64,000 bases of DNA from Pseudopithomyces maydicus (GCA_026873275.1 JANTUC010000004.1:2604001-2668000); one strand, 5' to 3'; positions 33,103 to 45,600 are shown, numbered from the stretch's first letter. Made by a program: numbers and translations. The notes: generated from the letters alone by a model not told the origin.

Positions 33103-34056
33103 TTTGCCTCTTCTTCTTCGCTGCTTGGCTAGACGACGGTGTTAGATAGATATCGGGTGCGAACGCGGTGCGCTTTGGGACGAGCGGGTGTGCGCGGTGG
33201 ATGGATGTGAGAGGGTAAGCGCGGTGAGCTGGGCGAGGGAGACGAGGTTTGATGAAAATAGTGGGGCGCGCGTGGGGTGCGTTGGGGCGGTCTGGAACAC
33301 GACGAACAGGACAGAGCGCGGAATCGGAATAGGTGCTGGGGTGGTAGGGCTAGCGCGTGGGCTAGGATACCGTACATGGTGCATACCTAGATGGGTTCCT
33401 GGGGTTTGTGAGAGAGGGTGTACTTGCGCGCGGGTTTTTCGATGGGGATGGGTTTTACAGGAGGGGGAGTTTGGGGGTGAAGTGTTGGGTGGGTAGCTGC
33501 TGTTGGGCGTGTTGGGATGGCGAAGTCTGAGCAGGCGACGTGGTGGAACTTGTTTCTAGGGGTTATCGTTTGTGCTGTTTCTGCTATTTATTTTTTTAAT
33601 AGACGGGTTTGCGATGATGTGCTCGTTGGTGTTTGGCGTTGGTGGTAGAGATACGTATGCGCTTTTTACTTGCTTGGCCATTCAATATTATACACGTCCA
33701 TCAACTAGTTGAATATAAGAAAAAAATCGCTCACTCTGGATCAATGCACTACAGTAATATACACTTTATACATATCATATTTGTACTATTACAAGAAGGG
33801 AGACAGCCTTTTTTCCAATCATTTTCATCTAGTCAGCTCCACACCCAGCTGCTACTTTTCCAAAAACACAAAACACATTAATATACATCAGGCTCATCTT
33901 CTTCTTCAAAAGCAAATGAAGATATTTCACTACTAGCAAAACTGCATCTCAGAAAAGGGTATCAATATTTGCATGCTCTCATTAAATTACACATTAATCT
34001 ACCAGCGTTTCCACGCCTTCATCTCGTTCATCAAGCGTGTTCCCTCCCGCCCCCAA
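33103..34056. other. Intergenic region
   Basis: About 950 bp: promoter of the SERF-like gene, then AT-rich sequence around 33600-33980 with frames of no protein character. No gene called. Confidence 0.4.
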
Positions 34057-35877
34057 TCATTGCCACCGTATCTGCTGCACCCTCTCATCAGGGTAATCCT
34101 CAAACCTCTCCCCATCCACAAACCTATAAAACGAAACGTCCGTCCCTATCACCACCTGCGCCATGCAATCATCCGCCAGCCTCCCCTCCTTGTACCATCC
34201 CACCAGCACCTGGCGCAGCGCCTCCTCCGCAACCTTGATCTCCGCCGACTGCAACCAGTTCTTCTCACGGGCCTCTGGCGAAAAGATCGTGAACCCGCCA
34301 GGTTGCGGAACGAGGTGAAACGCAGCGACGATGTTGTTCTTGTCCCCCTTTGTAGGGTCTTTGGCGAAGACCAAGCGCGTTTCCCCAAGGACCGCGGTCT
34401 TATCCTCGAGCACGACGGGGAAGTCGCCCTCGTCTACGGTCTCGCAGCCAGGATAGTTGCTCTCGATGAAATGCGTCGCCGTGCTGACCGCCAGCATGGG
34501 CGCCATCGCCCGGTAGCGCTCTGGGTCCTCGGCTGCTCTCTGCGTCATTAGGTTCTTGATGGCTTGGAACTGCACCTCGGAGTCGAAGAGCTCGTGTTCG
34601 GTTTCTTTTTTCAGGGTTACGAAGAAGGGGTCTAGGGAGGGGAGGTCCTGCTCTGTGAGGGCCGGTGCGGTGTCCGGCTGTACTTCGTCGTGAGGGTCTG
34701 TTGGGAAGCCGAAACGGTCGCTGACGATCTTCATGCGGACGTGGTCGGCGCCCATCCATACTGTGAGGTAGCAGCGCTGGAATTTGTGCTGGCGGTTCCA
34801 GAGGGCTAAGCGCATGATTGCTTGGACCCCGGCCTGTCTCATTACTTCTGACTTTGCGTGGGCACCGTACAGGGGCCAGACTTCCTTCAGCGGTGTTGCG
34901 ATGAACACGGTTAGTGCGACGATGTTTCCGTGGTGTTTTTGGGGATTTCTGTTCTGGAGCAACTTCCAACTTTGCTCCGTGTCGTTCAATCCTCTGGATA
35001 CCCCGTACACCGTAGCGTCGACCTCCTCCTCAGGGATGAAATGCCTCTCCCGCCCGGCATCGAACTTCCTTGCGACCAACAAGCGCGTCGGCTCCGTGTA
35101 CGCTTTGCCCCCAACAGAGAATTGCACCGGCCCTTCGTCCCACACCGTACACCCTGGGTGGTCCTCATACATCATTCGCAACGCCCTGTCGAACGCACAC
35201 GCGCGAAACAGCCCTTGCGGCACATTTTTATCTTTCCGCAACTTCTTCGCCAGTACGTCGTTCTGCTGCTTGAATTCCGTCTCGGGGCCGCTGGGCACGC
35301 CGTTGACGCTCATCTCCCTGTTCTCGGGGTGATATCTGCACCACGCGCTGTCTGCGCCTATGAAGACCCGACCAACCGTATGCTTGGTGTTGACTTCGCC
35401 GCTCTCCATCGTGCCCAGCATGAAGAGTACGTTCGCTTTTGCCTCTTCCATTTCGGTGGAGTCCAGCCATTTCCCTGGGGTGAGGTCCGCGTCAGCGGGG
35501 AGGTTGACGGTGACGACGTACGAGTACAGAACGCCGGTGAAGTCGTTGTCAAGGACCAGGGTTGTTTCGTAAGTAAGTGGCGAACAGTCACCGTTTCTCA
35601 TCCGGTAGCGATCCACGCCCATGTTCTCGGTCGTGCCAGCGCGGGCGCAGTCCGGATAGACGGTATCGATGTATTTCCTGACGCGCTGGGACATTGTTTC
35701 ATCTGGAGTCTTTTCGCTGTTTGCATTTTCGACGAAATGTGTGGTCCACGATTCGTCTTGTGCCCACGTGTATGTTCGCTTCACAGAGGGTGGTGCTGCG
35801 GCAGCTTGGGGTGTTTTGGCAGGTCTCGGAGCCTCTGCGTCCTTGTCGGCGGAGCCGAAGCAGCAAAAGAAACCCAT
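34057..35877 (-). CDS. Uncharacterised protein with three internal repeats and a lipid-anchor N-terminus
   Basis: I do not recognise this family. One uninterrupted 606-codon frame. The N-terminus MGFFCCFGSADK has Gly2 and a Cys pair at 5-6, the usual pattern for N-myristoylation plus palmitoylation, so membrane attachment is likely (inference). A Pro/Ala linker follows to about 35. The body contains three diverged copies of a 120-160 residue unit, about 62-183, 228-385 and 465-587. Each has a YPxC/HPGC element (74, 240, 475), an ETxLV or EPTRLLVA/GETRLVFA strand, a hydrophobic strand, an alpha-helical segment, and a closing V-x-IGAD/MGAD/IGTD motif (173, 375, 577). The copies differ greatly, so duplication is old. 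No catalytic motif is evident. Confidence 0.8.
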   Translation of the reverse strand: MGFFCCFGSADKDAEAPRPAKTPQAAAAPPSVKRTYTWAQDESWTTHFVENANSEKTPDETMSQRVRKYIDTVYPDCARAGTTENMGVDRYRMRNGDCSPLTYETTLVLDNDFTGVLYSYVVTVNLPADADLTPGKWLDSTEMEEAKANVLFMLGTMESGEVNTKHTVGRVFIGADSAWCRYHPENREMSVNGVPSGPETEFKQQNDVLAKKLRKDKNVPQGLFRACAFDRALRMMYEDHPGCTVWDEGPVQFSVGGKAYTEPTRLLVARKFDAGRERHFIPEEEVDATVYGVSRGLNDTEQSWKLLQNRNPQKHHGNIVALTVFIATPLKEVWPLYGAHAKSEVMRQAGVQAIMRLALWNRQHKFQRCYLTVWMGADHVRMKIVSDRFGFPTDPHDEVQPDTAPALTEQDLPSLDPFFVTLKKETEHELFDSEVQFQAIKNLMTQRAAEDPERYRAMAPMLAVSTATHFIESNYPGCETVDEGDFPVVLEDKTAVLGETRLVFAKDPTKGDKNNIVAAFHLVPQPGGFTIFSPEAREKNWLQSAEIKVAEEALRQVLVGWYKEGRLADDCMAQVVIGTDVSFYRFVDGERFEDYPDERVQQIRWQ

Positions 35878-38659
35878 GGTTCTTACTATCGGGCCTGTTG
35901 CGATGAATGAATGTGGTGAGCACCGTATGCCAGCTAAGCATACAGCGGACTGCCCTTTATCTACGTGCTAGGAAAAATGACAGGAGTCACGCCAAGTCCT
36001 CTGCCCGTGCAACCGAGAGCGCAATCAATGCAACTGCGGCGCAGCCTTTCAGTAGAACTATAATATTAGCCTTGCGGTAGTGACTCTAGGTAGCATTTGG
36101 GAGCCGAGTACAACATGCAGCCCTTCGACCCTGACGTATCTGGGGCGATACGAGGAGGTGGGCCACGACGAGGGCGCAATCGACCAGATTCACCGTCAGA
36201 ATCTCACGATACTCGGTGGCGCTCAAAATAGGTCAGGTCACATATCACCAGTGCGAATAGGTTTGGGGGGATCCTTCGCCTTCCTCGTCTGGCCAGATGG
36301 CCGGGGTATGAACGGATGGTCCAATCGGGGAGAGCGCACGAGGACCGATGCGTGTTAGCTCCATCGTGGGGGCCAGGGTCCGTGGGATGCATTCTCGAAT
36401 ACTGCGTCTGGATTTTCAAGGTGAGTCGTAGAAAGTGCTTGGAGAGTTGATGACTAACTGGATGTAGTCTTCGGTCATACATGCATTTAGTCCGAACGGT
36501 GTCGGATATTTCGTTGACGCGGGATAACCCCAGTCTTCGCCATGTGTGGTCTCAATTAGTGTGGTCTCAATTAGTGAGTCACTCTGTCGTCCGTTCGGCG
36601 GAGAAGCTAATTGTCCCGCGTGCGGATAACCTGACAGCCAACAATGGTTCCTGATGTGCCAACAGGGTGTGATAGCGCGATAGGAGCGCCTGTGAAATAG
36701 CCCATGCTCTCATCGTGGTCTCAACCTTTTCCCATTTCGTGCGCTTGGTCCATTGAAGACGTTCAGGATTTATCGTCGATATCCTTGATACATATGTGGA
36801 CCTGCGGGTTTTGGAAATTCGGCATGTTCTTGATTGTATGGACAAGATGGGAAGCGGCGCACATGAGTCCAACCAGAAAGAGTGCTCGAGCGTTTGCAAA
36901 TGGCGAGCGCAGAGAGTTACAAACTTTGTTGCGTTCGTTTTAACACTTGGCTGTTGTCGCTATGATCTAGTCAGATCTATCATGAAGTGGACAAAGTTGC
37001 TGAATGTATGGTAACAATTACGACAAACGCATATCCAGAGCCATTCCGGATTCTGGTGTACACTACGATACATATGTATGTATTTAGGCATACTGAAACG
37101 AAGAAGAAGTTGGAATACGCGCGGTTGGCTTCCAATATCGTTTTTCTAATTTCATGTAATCAATCATGCCCTTGCTTTTATAATATACTCTGGGCCTGGC
37201 CACAACTTGTCCATTGCATGCTCTATTCATGTCAACCACGAGTGGAATGAAAGACCTGGTCGTTCCAGTTGCTTTCGTTTCTCTCGCGCAAGCAATTAAA
37301 AACTCTTCTCTCATTTTTTCTTTTACGATGTCATGACTTGCCTGGTGACGTCTCTAGACAAATTAAAATGCCGTCAAATTATTACTACATCCAGCGCAAG
37401 TGTATCTCGGGCAAACACAGGGCTCATCTAGACCGCAGTAGACCCTGAACTAGTGACATGATTCTTCTGCAAATGCTCTCACCACTTGCAAACATTCCTA
37501 AGATCGTTCTTAAAATCATGACTCATGAGGGACAGAAAGGTAACATTGATGGCTGATGTCCGAGTGGTGGTTGATAGGCTTCGAAAAGTCACTTCTAACA
37601 ATCTGCTGTTTGATCATTCTTACGTTGGTGGAAATGAAGACATTTAAATTTGTTGGAGATCGTAAAAACTCAGAGCAGATCACGGCTTACCCAGTAATTA
37701 CAGGATGTTTCAACATGAGCAACGTTTGAGCCACGTAACCAAACAGAGTCTAGCGCCATCTGTCCCGTCCTTCCGCTCCCCCAGGGCACCAGGTCTGCCC
37801 CCCACTGTCGCACGTGTTAAATGATAGATTAGCATCCAACGACGAAAGGGCGGCGCGATTCGAAGTTTCTAACCGCCCGGCCGTCGATCTGAGGGCCGTG
37901 GCCCGTTTTAGCACCTGAAACGTCGTCCCGTTGTCGCTGGAAACACGCACAGCCAATCACTACCTGGCCGCCGCGCGACTCCCACACTCGCCTCGCTTTC
38001 TTGCAAGCGCAGCCACGAGAGCACTCGGTAGTGGCATGCAGGCTGTTTGCTGCGAAAGTGCATATCCAGTCGTCTATTTTGCGGGAATTCGGTTCGCCAT
38101 GCACGTCGCTGGGCTGGTCGGAAGAGCGCGTTTCGCTTCACTAGGTCGCACGGTCTGGAGTGAGCCCATGTGGAGCAACATGGGCCACTCGATGTTGGGT
38201 GAAGTGAGAGACGCCAGTGCGACGGGTCGCGGCGCTTTCCTCAGGCTATTGTGACGCTCGCGACAATAGCTCACGCTCCAGGCGGCCTGGGGGCCTGGTT
38301 CAATTTCACCTCGAGTACTCCCACCTCTTACTACTCTTCGTCGTCCTTCCTATTGTCCGTCCTTCACCCTCTTGCTGTGCAAGCAGTTTCTATTGTGTCT
38401 CGGCACAGGGAACTTTCTCGTTCTACTGTACAAACTCGACCGCCACACTCTCTCTACTTCTCTTCTCCATTCTACTATTCTGACCTTTGCTGGCGTCAAA
38501 CGACATAAACGACAAGAAATAAACCGAAAAACACCTAGAAAACTTCGACACTTCGCTTGAGGCGCTTTATACTGTCGATCTACCTTACTTTCTGCCATCT
38601 ACTTATTATACACCTACCTTTCGACACCCATCTTCTCCATATACTTCTTCCCCGAAGCA
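35878..38659. other. Long gene-free region
   Basis: About 2.8 kb without a gene I can support. AT-rich stretches alternate with GC-rich ones (for example 37740-38250). The last 300 bp is a CT-rich leader of the following membrane-protein gene. Open frames on both strands are short and lack motifs. Confidence 0.4.
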
Positions 38660-39767
38660 ATGGCTCTTCTTTCAGCTGAGCACCTGGCCGGTCCGGGCTA
38701 CATCATCCTCAACATCCTGCGGGTGATCAACATCATCACTCTCTCCTCGGTGGTCGCTAGCAGCATTGTCATGCTGGTGCGAACCTTCATTGTATCCAAG
38801 GTAAGTTTTCCGAGCTCTCGCATCTGCATCGACAGACAGCTCACAAGTCGCAGTTCTTCTTCTTCGACGCCACCAGCCACGTCGTAACCGCGCTAGTCGG
38901 CAGTAAGTTACCGCGCTTCGAAACCACTTGAGGAAACAACTGACAAGTCAAAGTGTTTCTGGTCATCTCTGAGTGCTCTCTCTTCCGGAGCTACTTCGCT
39001 CGTAACTGGCCGTTGCTCAGTCCCAGCCATGGCTTCGTCAGTCTGGGATGCGCCACAACCGTACTCGGCCTCAACATGCTGGGCAACATGAACAAGGAAG
39101 CTACAAGCCAGCAGTCGCTTGGTCTCCCATTCTGGCGTCTCCTAGTTGCCTCCGGTATTCTGGCCATCGTAATCGGCGTCTTCAACATCATTGCCAGCTT
39201 CATCTTCCGCGACGTCGCCCGCAACATCACAGCTCGCCTCGTCCGCTCCAAGGGCGCCATCACCCTCACCGAGGAACCCGAAATCCCCATGACCATCGAC
39301 ACGGAAGACAAACTCCGCGCCTTCACCATCAGCACCCACCACACGGGCAGCACAAACTCCCGCTACGGAGGCTCCCCACCCCTCCGCGTCGCCACGCCCC
39401 GCGTCGACATGGGCTCCCCCAACCCGACCACTCGACCCCCCACAACGGCAGCCGCTTCTCGCAATTCGACTTCAACCCCTTCCACGCCTTCAAGAACGCT
39501 CGCACCTCCGTCCTGCCGTCCTACCACAGCTCGTCTCCCAAGCCGGGCCACCACCGCAGAACCTCGAGCCTCTACTCGCGCTCCACCAGCGGCCAGACGA
39601 AGCGCAGCTTCTGGCTCAAGGGCCGCACCCGCGACAGCGACGTCCCGCACGTCCCCGAGATCTCGGGCCCCCTCGGCGTTAACCCCCAGTTCGCGCACCT
39701 GGTTAAGCCCACGCTGGCGCACCACCCTAGTACGCGCCGTCCCGAGGCTGACTTTGATAAGATCTGA
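38660..39767 (+). CDS. DUF7598-type fungal membrane protein; frame break
   Basis: Fungal-specific multi-pass membrane protein of unknown role. Exons: 38660..38800, 38854..38902 and 38954..39767; introns 53 and 51 nt in phases 0 and 1. Four hydrophobic helices: about 10-40 (GYIILNILRVINIITLSS), 48-75 spanning the second splice, 85-110 (GFVSLGCATTVLGLNMLG) and 125-150 (LLVASGILAIVIGVFNIIAS). The conserved start LAGPGYIILNILRVIN and FARNWPLLSPSHGF identify the family as I remember it. The cytosolic tail is Ser/Thr/Pro- and Arg-rich. It changes frame at C-runs 39416-39420 or 39436-39441, one base missing; corrected length 334, ending RRPEADFDKI. Confidence 0.7.
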
Positions 39768-40839
39768 GGGGTGAATGGGGGTAAGGTGAGGGGTAGAGGG
39801 TGGAAGGGGTCCGATGGATCGATGCATATATATATATACCCAGTGATACCACTTTCTTTTTTTCTTTATCGGGGGATGCTGTTGTCTTATATTATTATAT
39901 CTTCTTCACAGACACGGTTGGCAGGTTTTTACACATATATGTATACTGTTGGGTTTGTTAGCATTTGCGAGGCATTGTAGGCGCATTGGGGAGGCATGGC
40001 AAGGCAGGGAAAAGTGGGGGATACTCGCTCCTTTATGTGTGGCTGAGATGGGGTTGTTATTACGACTATGACATACGTATTTATTCCAGGGATGAATTTA
40101 AAGATACTTCATATGGTTTTTGTGTTGGTGGGAGGTGTGAACAATGTGTGTTCTGTGATTGTAGTGTATAGCCAGCTATATCCAGTGTACCAGGAATGAG
40201 TTCAGAGATACTTCATACGGGTTTTGTGCTAGTGGGATGTTTGCAAGACATATACTCTGTACTCGTTGTATTTGCCTGACGATGTCTTGCCGAGAAGAAC
40301 CTGACTATATCAGACATTTCGTCAGTTGTATACTCGAGATTTGCGACGATGTCGAACTCACTACATTTAGCTCATTTGAGGTACAAGAGTTTTGGGATTA
40401 TATTGTATGATCTCTACTGTCGCTTCCCAGAAGTCCATAGCGTGGGAAAAGGCTTTCCTACGCACATAGTCTCACACCTAGTATACACTTTGTTGGTAGG
40501 CTCAATTGAAATCATTCGGTTTTACAATAGGATTGAGATGATAAAAAGCAAAATGATTCAACATGAAGGAATCAGATCATATTATCTGTACAACTTGCGA
40601 TGGTGCACCCTATCATGTTTCAGCTCAGTATCGGTTCGTTTGAGTCGTTGTACTCGGTTGAAAGGCCCACATCGCATAGTCTACTACAGCCAATCGAATG
40701 GTTAAGGAGACCTTGTATCTGAGCCGACTTCCAATCAGATACGTCAACTGTTCAGCTCCTATCTAGTGTTCTTTCCGCTGTGAAAGCGATCCTTCGTCGA
40801 ATTGGCTGATGGAGTCGCCCCGAGTCTTGGGTCCGTCAA
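39768..40839. other. Gene-free region with a diverged tandem duplication
   Basis: About 1.1 kb, AT-rich; contains (TA)n at 39824-39836 and two copies of a roughly 70-bp element (separate entry). No gene seen. Confidence 0.4.
40086..40261. repeat. Diverged direct duplication of about 70 bp
   Basis: Copy 1 is 40086-40157, copy 2 40190-40261; both contain GATACTTCATA. Most differences are C/T or G/A transitions, with the first copy carrying the A/T forms, as repeat-induced point mutation would leave. Confidence 0.5.
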
Positions 40840-41895
40840 CTATTGCTGGTAAGAGCTTAAGTATTTCGAATGGAGCCAATTCGACGGAGTAGTTCCGAGA
40901 AATAACTGGTGGATGTTCGAGAAATTTTGTGATTCTGCTGGGTCGAACCTCGCGTCTTCATCCAGTAGATATGCAGCGAACACGTGGCTGCTTGTAGTGT
41001 ACCCTATATCCTGGTTTGAGTCCCTGATGATAACCTCTTCAAGATAAGAGTCAACTTCTGGCAGTGTTGGGCCGTAAGTTGGGTATACCCATCTCTCATC
41101 ACTTCCAGTCATCTTCCTCCATGTTTCGTACATTGCCTGGTGCTCCTGCTTGCATGAGTTCCTTACGTTCCATTCGCCGTTAGTTATTGTAAGATTGATC
41201 CGATTAGTTCCATTACGATGTAACGAGCACACTTAGACATAGCCATGCGCCGGGAGAATTCCGTTGGGTACCAATGCAGATATGTATCAATGGAGAGCTG
41301 AGCAATCTGATTTCTCTCCAATCATCGGTATAATAAGGCAGCATATAAGCTATCTTCGATCTGGCTGGATTAGGTCTGGATGGTGGTGGATAAAACGTAT
41401 TGGTGAAGTTTACCTCTTTTTGTCTTCGTTTCCCTTCCAGGATGAACACACCCGTATATCATCTTCGTGTTGATGAACTTAATCAGGTCGAAGCAAGCTC
41501 GTTGGTTGTATTGATCCTCATGCGTTTGGTTGAGCAACGCCAATTGATTGTGGCGTGATTCAATCCTATAGATACGGCACACGTATCCTGAAAACGAAGT
41601 GGCCTTATCCCGTTTCGATGTGCTGTCACTTATAGGAGGCGTCGTGGAGAAAAATTGAATGAACATCGCTCGTTGCAGCCAAGTTAAGCCCCACTTCCAC
41701 CGGATACGATGACATGCGAGAATGGTGGCTTCTACATTGCCAGTGAATCCCTGTAGATGTCTGGAGAGTACCGAGTATGAAACTGCGAACCTGCTTTTGG
41801 CTCCATGCAGATGAACTTTCCTTGTTCCTCTCGTGCGCATTCGTCAGGTCCTGCTTCTTTTGATGTTTTCCTTGTTGTTTTGTAGCAGCGGACAC
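40840..41895 (-). CDS. Possible multi-exon hypothetical gene
   Basis: Two long open stretches on the minus strand, about 41840..41450 and 41232..40840, may be exons of one gene. The downstream one, ending at a stop at 40840, has balanced composition (MYETWRKMTGSDERWVYP, SNIHQLFLGTTPSNW). The upstream one contains LQGFTGNVEATILACHRIRW. A donor near 41450 and an acceptor near 41233 would join them, but the donor is weak and I cannot fix the phase. No domain recognised. Could be a decayed gene in this gene-poor part. Confidence 0.25.
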
Positions 41896-42815
41896 CCAGG
41901 TAATCTAGATTATCGTTCAGTTAGATTAAAAGCCACCGAAGCGCTTAGAGCTGCTTTAGTCTCTGGGCTCGAAACCGGCTCGCCACCGTTCTCAGCTCCT
42001 TTTCCAAGCCAGCTCGAAAGTGTCATCAATCAAGCGCTTCTTGGAATATTATCATCAGCTTGAACCATTGAAGGGTTATTGTTGCAACGTAAAAAAGCCC
42101 TAGATGCATATATAGTGCCGATCACATATCCTGATGCGATTTAAAAAATGCATTGTGCAGTACGAGCAGAAGCAATTCCCATTCAGCCTGATGTTCTGAC
42201 CCACCCCAATGCACAGGTACTATTGCGAGCAGTCATGTTTGTACGATTTACCTTGAATTGCCCCAGAAGTTCAAAATTGTGATATTCGATTTGAAGCGAC
42301 AATATGCCCACCCACAAAAACCACATTTCCTTCGACGGTGTCTTTTATATTACCCTCATCCATTGGCTGATGAAATTCGTGCTAACAAGGTGGCCACTTT
42401 GATCGCGCCTTTGGAATAGTTCCATATTCGGTGTTAGTTTGAATCATCCTACGAGTAGTTAGATATAGATATAGTTTTCGTACTCTTGTTGCCTCATATT
42501 GTAAGGCATATTCCATTCGAGGACTTCAAATAAATGTACAGGTATGGTTAAATTTGATCTGGAGCCCGTTTCCAACCTGGCAGATTTCACACCTATTATC
42601 ATCACCCAACAATCTCGACCTGAATTCCATTGGCGTTGATAGCTGAGTTTGTAAGAACTTTCAGATACTTAGGACTTGGTATTTTGTCTTGGTGACTCGC
42701 GATTCAACTTGTATTACGATCATGTCCACAAGTGTACTCAGGTGGCGACCCGATCTGTCCTCCATGTTTCCAGTGTATACCAGCCTACATCGATATGTTT
42801 CGATGTAAATAGTGT
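41896..42815. other. Gene-free region
   Basis: About 900 bp, AT-rich, no coding signal or repeat noticed. Confidence 0.4.
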
Positions 42816-43349
42816 TCATTGGCTCTTGCTGTTGTATTTTTTTGTCGAGTCTTGGAGAGCCTTTGTGCTGATCGTTCCCAGTATAATATCATAATTCGGG
42901 TTCGTCTCTGTCGAGACATAGAATGTTCCTTCGTAATATTCTCCTGGTGTCTCTTCTGATGCCCAGCCCAGATATATCTCTCCTTGTACATTCTTTGTAG
43001 TATGTTGTCCGAGCGTCCGAGTTTCTTTTTGTATGGGATAGACTTCAGCTCCAAACCAATCGACGACATCCTTCGAGACGACGTTTTCTGGGGAGCTTGG
43101 ATCGAAGATTGCTACTGCAGGCCTCTGGCGGCCCGTGGCAATCCAGATACGTACAATGAAGTCTCTACGTTTAGAGTGTCTGCTTTTCTGCGTAGCCCAA
43201 TACAAATCAGCGATGTGTTCAATATTGCGAGATGTGGTCACGCAACCATAAAAGTACCGAACCTTGTAAGATCTTTTGGATTTAAAACCAAAGCAGGACA
43301 TCTTTGTGCGCAACCTTTGTTGATTGAATGCGCATTCTGGTGTTGCCAA
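42816..43349 (-). CDS. Retropepsin-like domain protein (degenerate active site)
   Basis: Short protein with a retropepsin/aspartic-protease-like fold of the kind seen scattered in filamentous fungal genomes. An uninterrupted frame from 43349 gives 177 residues; an internal ATG at 43301 (MSCFGFKSKRSYK) may be the real start. A 75-nt in-frame intron (43188..43262, weak GTTCGG donor) is possible and would bring KRSYK next to KSRHSKRRDF. The domain runs from IVRIWI to the end: AIFDPSSPENVVSKDVVDW where a protease would have DTG or DSG, a GEIYLGW strand, and PNYDIILGTISTKAL, matching the psi-loop/ILG element. DPSS lacks the catalytic Gly, so proteolysis is doubtful. Related to the gene at 47136. 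Confidence 0.55.
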   Translation of the reverse strand: MATPECAFNQQRLRTKMSCFGFKSKRSYKVRYFYGCVTTSRNIEHIADLYWATQKSRHSKRRDFIVRIWIATGRQRPAVAIFDPSSPENVVSKDVVDWFGAEVYPIQKETRTLGQHTTKNVQGEIYLGWASEETPGEYYEGTFYVSTETNPNYDIILGTISTKALQDSTKKYNSKSQ

Positions 43350-44621
43350 TACGCTGCAACATCCAAGAGGGACGAGTGTTGGCGCCTTGATACGAACGAG
43401 GAGGAACGTAGCCGATGGAGGGGGCGCAGCAGGGCACCATGCCCATATATGCCAATAGAACCGAGAATACCTGCGTTACCTGCATGAAAGCCCAGAGACC
43501 CCACGTATTGTTTTTCTTCACTGTCTCGCTGATTCGGCAATGTCCGCTATTGGATAGTAATGTTGCAGGTGTGATCATGACTGAACTTATGTCTGAGCTG
43601 ACTGAATCATGTACGACTGGATTCATAATAACTATTGGAAATCGAAATTGCACGTTGCCACCGTTGCTCGCAAGTTAGAAAAGGCTGTGAAAAATCACAT
43701 TCGGTGTCGTCAGAACAGAAAAAGCATCAGTTCCGTTTCAGCAGGCTTGATCCTTCAAGCATGGCCCCGATGCATGTAGCAGGGCGATATTTCCATACGT
43801 GTCGATGGTATGACATGAAACTGTTGCACCGCAGTTGGGTGCTGAGTCGAAGGACCGCCACGGCGTTCCGTTCTCAGAGCGATTGGGTTGCGAAGCAATG
43901 TCATTCAGGCTAGAATATCACGCATATCGCTGCACCGGTCATTTGCTCAGCTTATCGCGCATGCATAAACGGAACATGCGACCAATGAGATATTCACAAG
44001 TCTTACGCCATTTTACAAGGGTGTCATCGGTAATAACCTGTCTCAGCCTATTGAATTCATCTTTGCCGCCCCACCAACTTGCTCATGATTGCCGATTCTC
44101 CGCCTTCATCCGAAAATCGACTCTGTTGGCATAGATTTCGGGATGTTCTATATTCGAGTATATTCAACCCAAATCTCTTCACTCGGAGTTGCTCAGGGGA
44201 GCATATGGATATGAGGAAAAGTAACACACTTGATGTTTCGCTTCTAAAATCTAGTAGCACAGTCCTGCTATGAAGCAACTCGATCCATCAACTCGAATCG
44301 AATGTCTAATAAAACACCAACCTTGTGATAGTTTCATGACTTACCACTTTTATGGAATACCACTGTTATGAAAAGAAGGCTCAGGTATGGCAGCACACTC
44401 GGTAGATGATGACACAGTGGCGGTACGACATATCAGCCTTATGCACCACAAGCTACTGAATACCAATAGCTGTACAGAATGTATAAAGGTCTACATGGAC
44501 TCACCGGAAAGTTCTTGCAAGGCAAAGAGTCCTTCTTGCCTTCTTGATAGATGTATAGCCTATATATTTTGCGCGTTGATACCCAATCCACTGATAGAAA
44601 GAATGAAGCTGATAAGCAACC
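43350..44621. other. Gene-free region
   Basis: About 1.3 kb. A 123-codon minus-strand frame (43282-43653) overlaps the upstream end of the retropepsin-like gene but has no motif. Nothing else recognisable. Confidence 0.35.
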
Positions 44622-45600
44622 ATGACATCGAATATACCTGGGATTGAAAAGGTCTACGGTTACCCAAGATTCGCGGGACAGATTGAAACCCAACCTGAAT
44701 ATGCCATTTTCCGCCGTTTCGGGGCTCTTAATGCCGAAAACCTGCTGTATCTCCAAGCAGAGCTCACAGATCTGGAGATATCGCTCCGGCAACAGCAGAA
44801 GGTAGATAGCGAAAGCGGTCATGCGCGAAAATCAAAATACTCCCGTAGCTGGTATCCACTAAGTATATCCAAAAGCCACGGCGACACAACACAGCTGGAC
44901 ATAGTGTTGGAGATTCGAAAGAAACTGAAGGAATATAGTATGTCTTTCATATAAATTCGGGTATTGAACATGATGCTAAACCTGACCATGTAGATAAAAC
45001 ACTTATCCAACAGGCTTGTATTCTGGCTTACCCAAGGCCTGCTCGAGGCGACATAGAACACATTCAGAACTTCCTTCACGTAGGTAAAGGGAAAACTTTG
45101 TGCGGAGATGACGCAATGACATGGGGAACGTATCCCGAGAGAACAAATTACAGTCCAGATCTCATCACGCTTTGCCCACGGGTTAAGGAAGACCCATTCT
45201 CCAACCTTGCAGTTGAGAAAACAATCGATTACTTGTTTCAATGTGGTTGCCATCGTTTCATGAAAAAGAATCGTACCCACGGCGTGATTGGGTATGAAGC
45301 TACGACAGTGTTCAAGATCACTTACTGGATCACAAGCATAGTGGCATCTTTGATCCCTATCCTGTCTATTGTGATTCTGTATGCAGTGAGTTCAATGAAG
45401 GCACGACTTGGGATAATTGCGGGCTTCAATGTGTTGATCGCGATATGTCTCAGTGGTCTGACGAACGCGAAACGATCTGAGATCTTTGCGATTACGGCGG
45501 CGTAAGTTCATCCCTAGAACTAGCTGCTCATCGACTAACGTCAGCATGTTTTAGATTTGCTGCTGTCCAAGTAGTCTTTGTGGCATCTGACAAGTCGTGA
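44622..45600 (+). CDS. DUF6594 membrane protein
   Basis: Fungal DUF6594 family, abundant in Pezizomycotina, function unknown. Exons: 44622..44937, 44994..45501 and 45555..45600; introns 56 and 53 nt in phases 1 and 2, 289 residues, frame intact. The N-terminal signature is typical: YPRFAGQIETQPEYAIFRRF followed by LNAENLLYLQAELTDLE, a coiled helix. The C-terminal third has three hydrophobic segments (about 205-232, 242-258, 268-284), beginning TYWITSIVASLIPILSIVIL, the family's usual membrane end. The third short exon supplies FAAVQVVFVASDKS. Neighbours give no functional hint. Confidence 0.82.
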
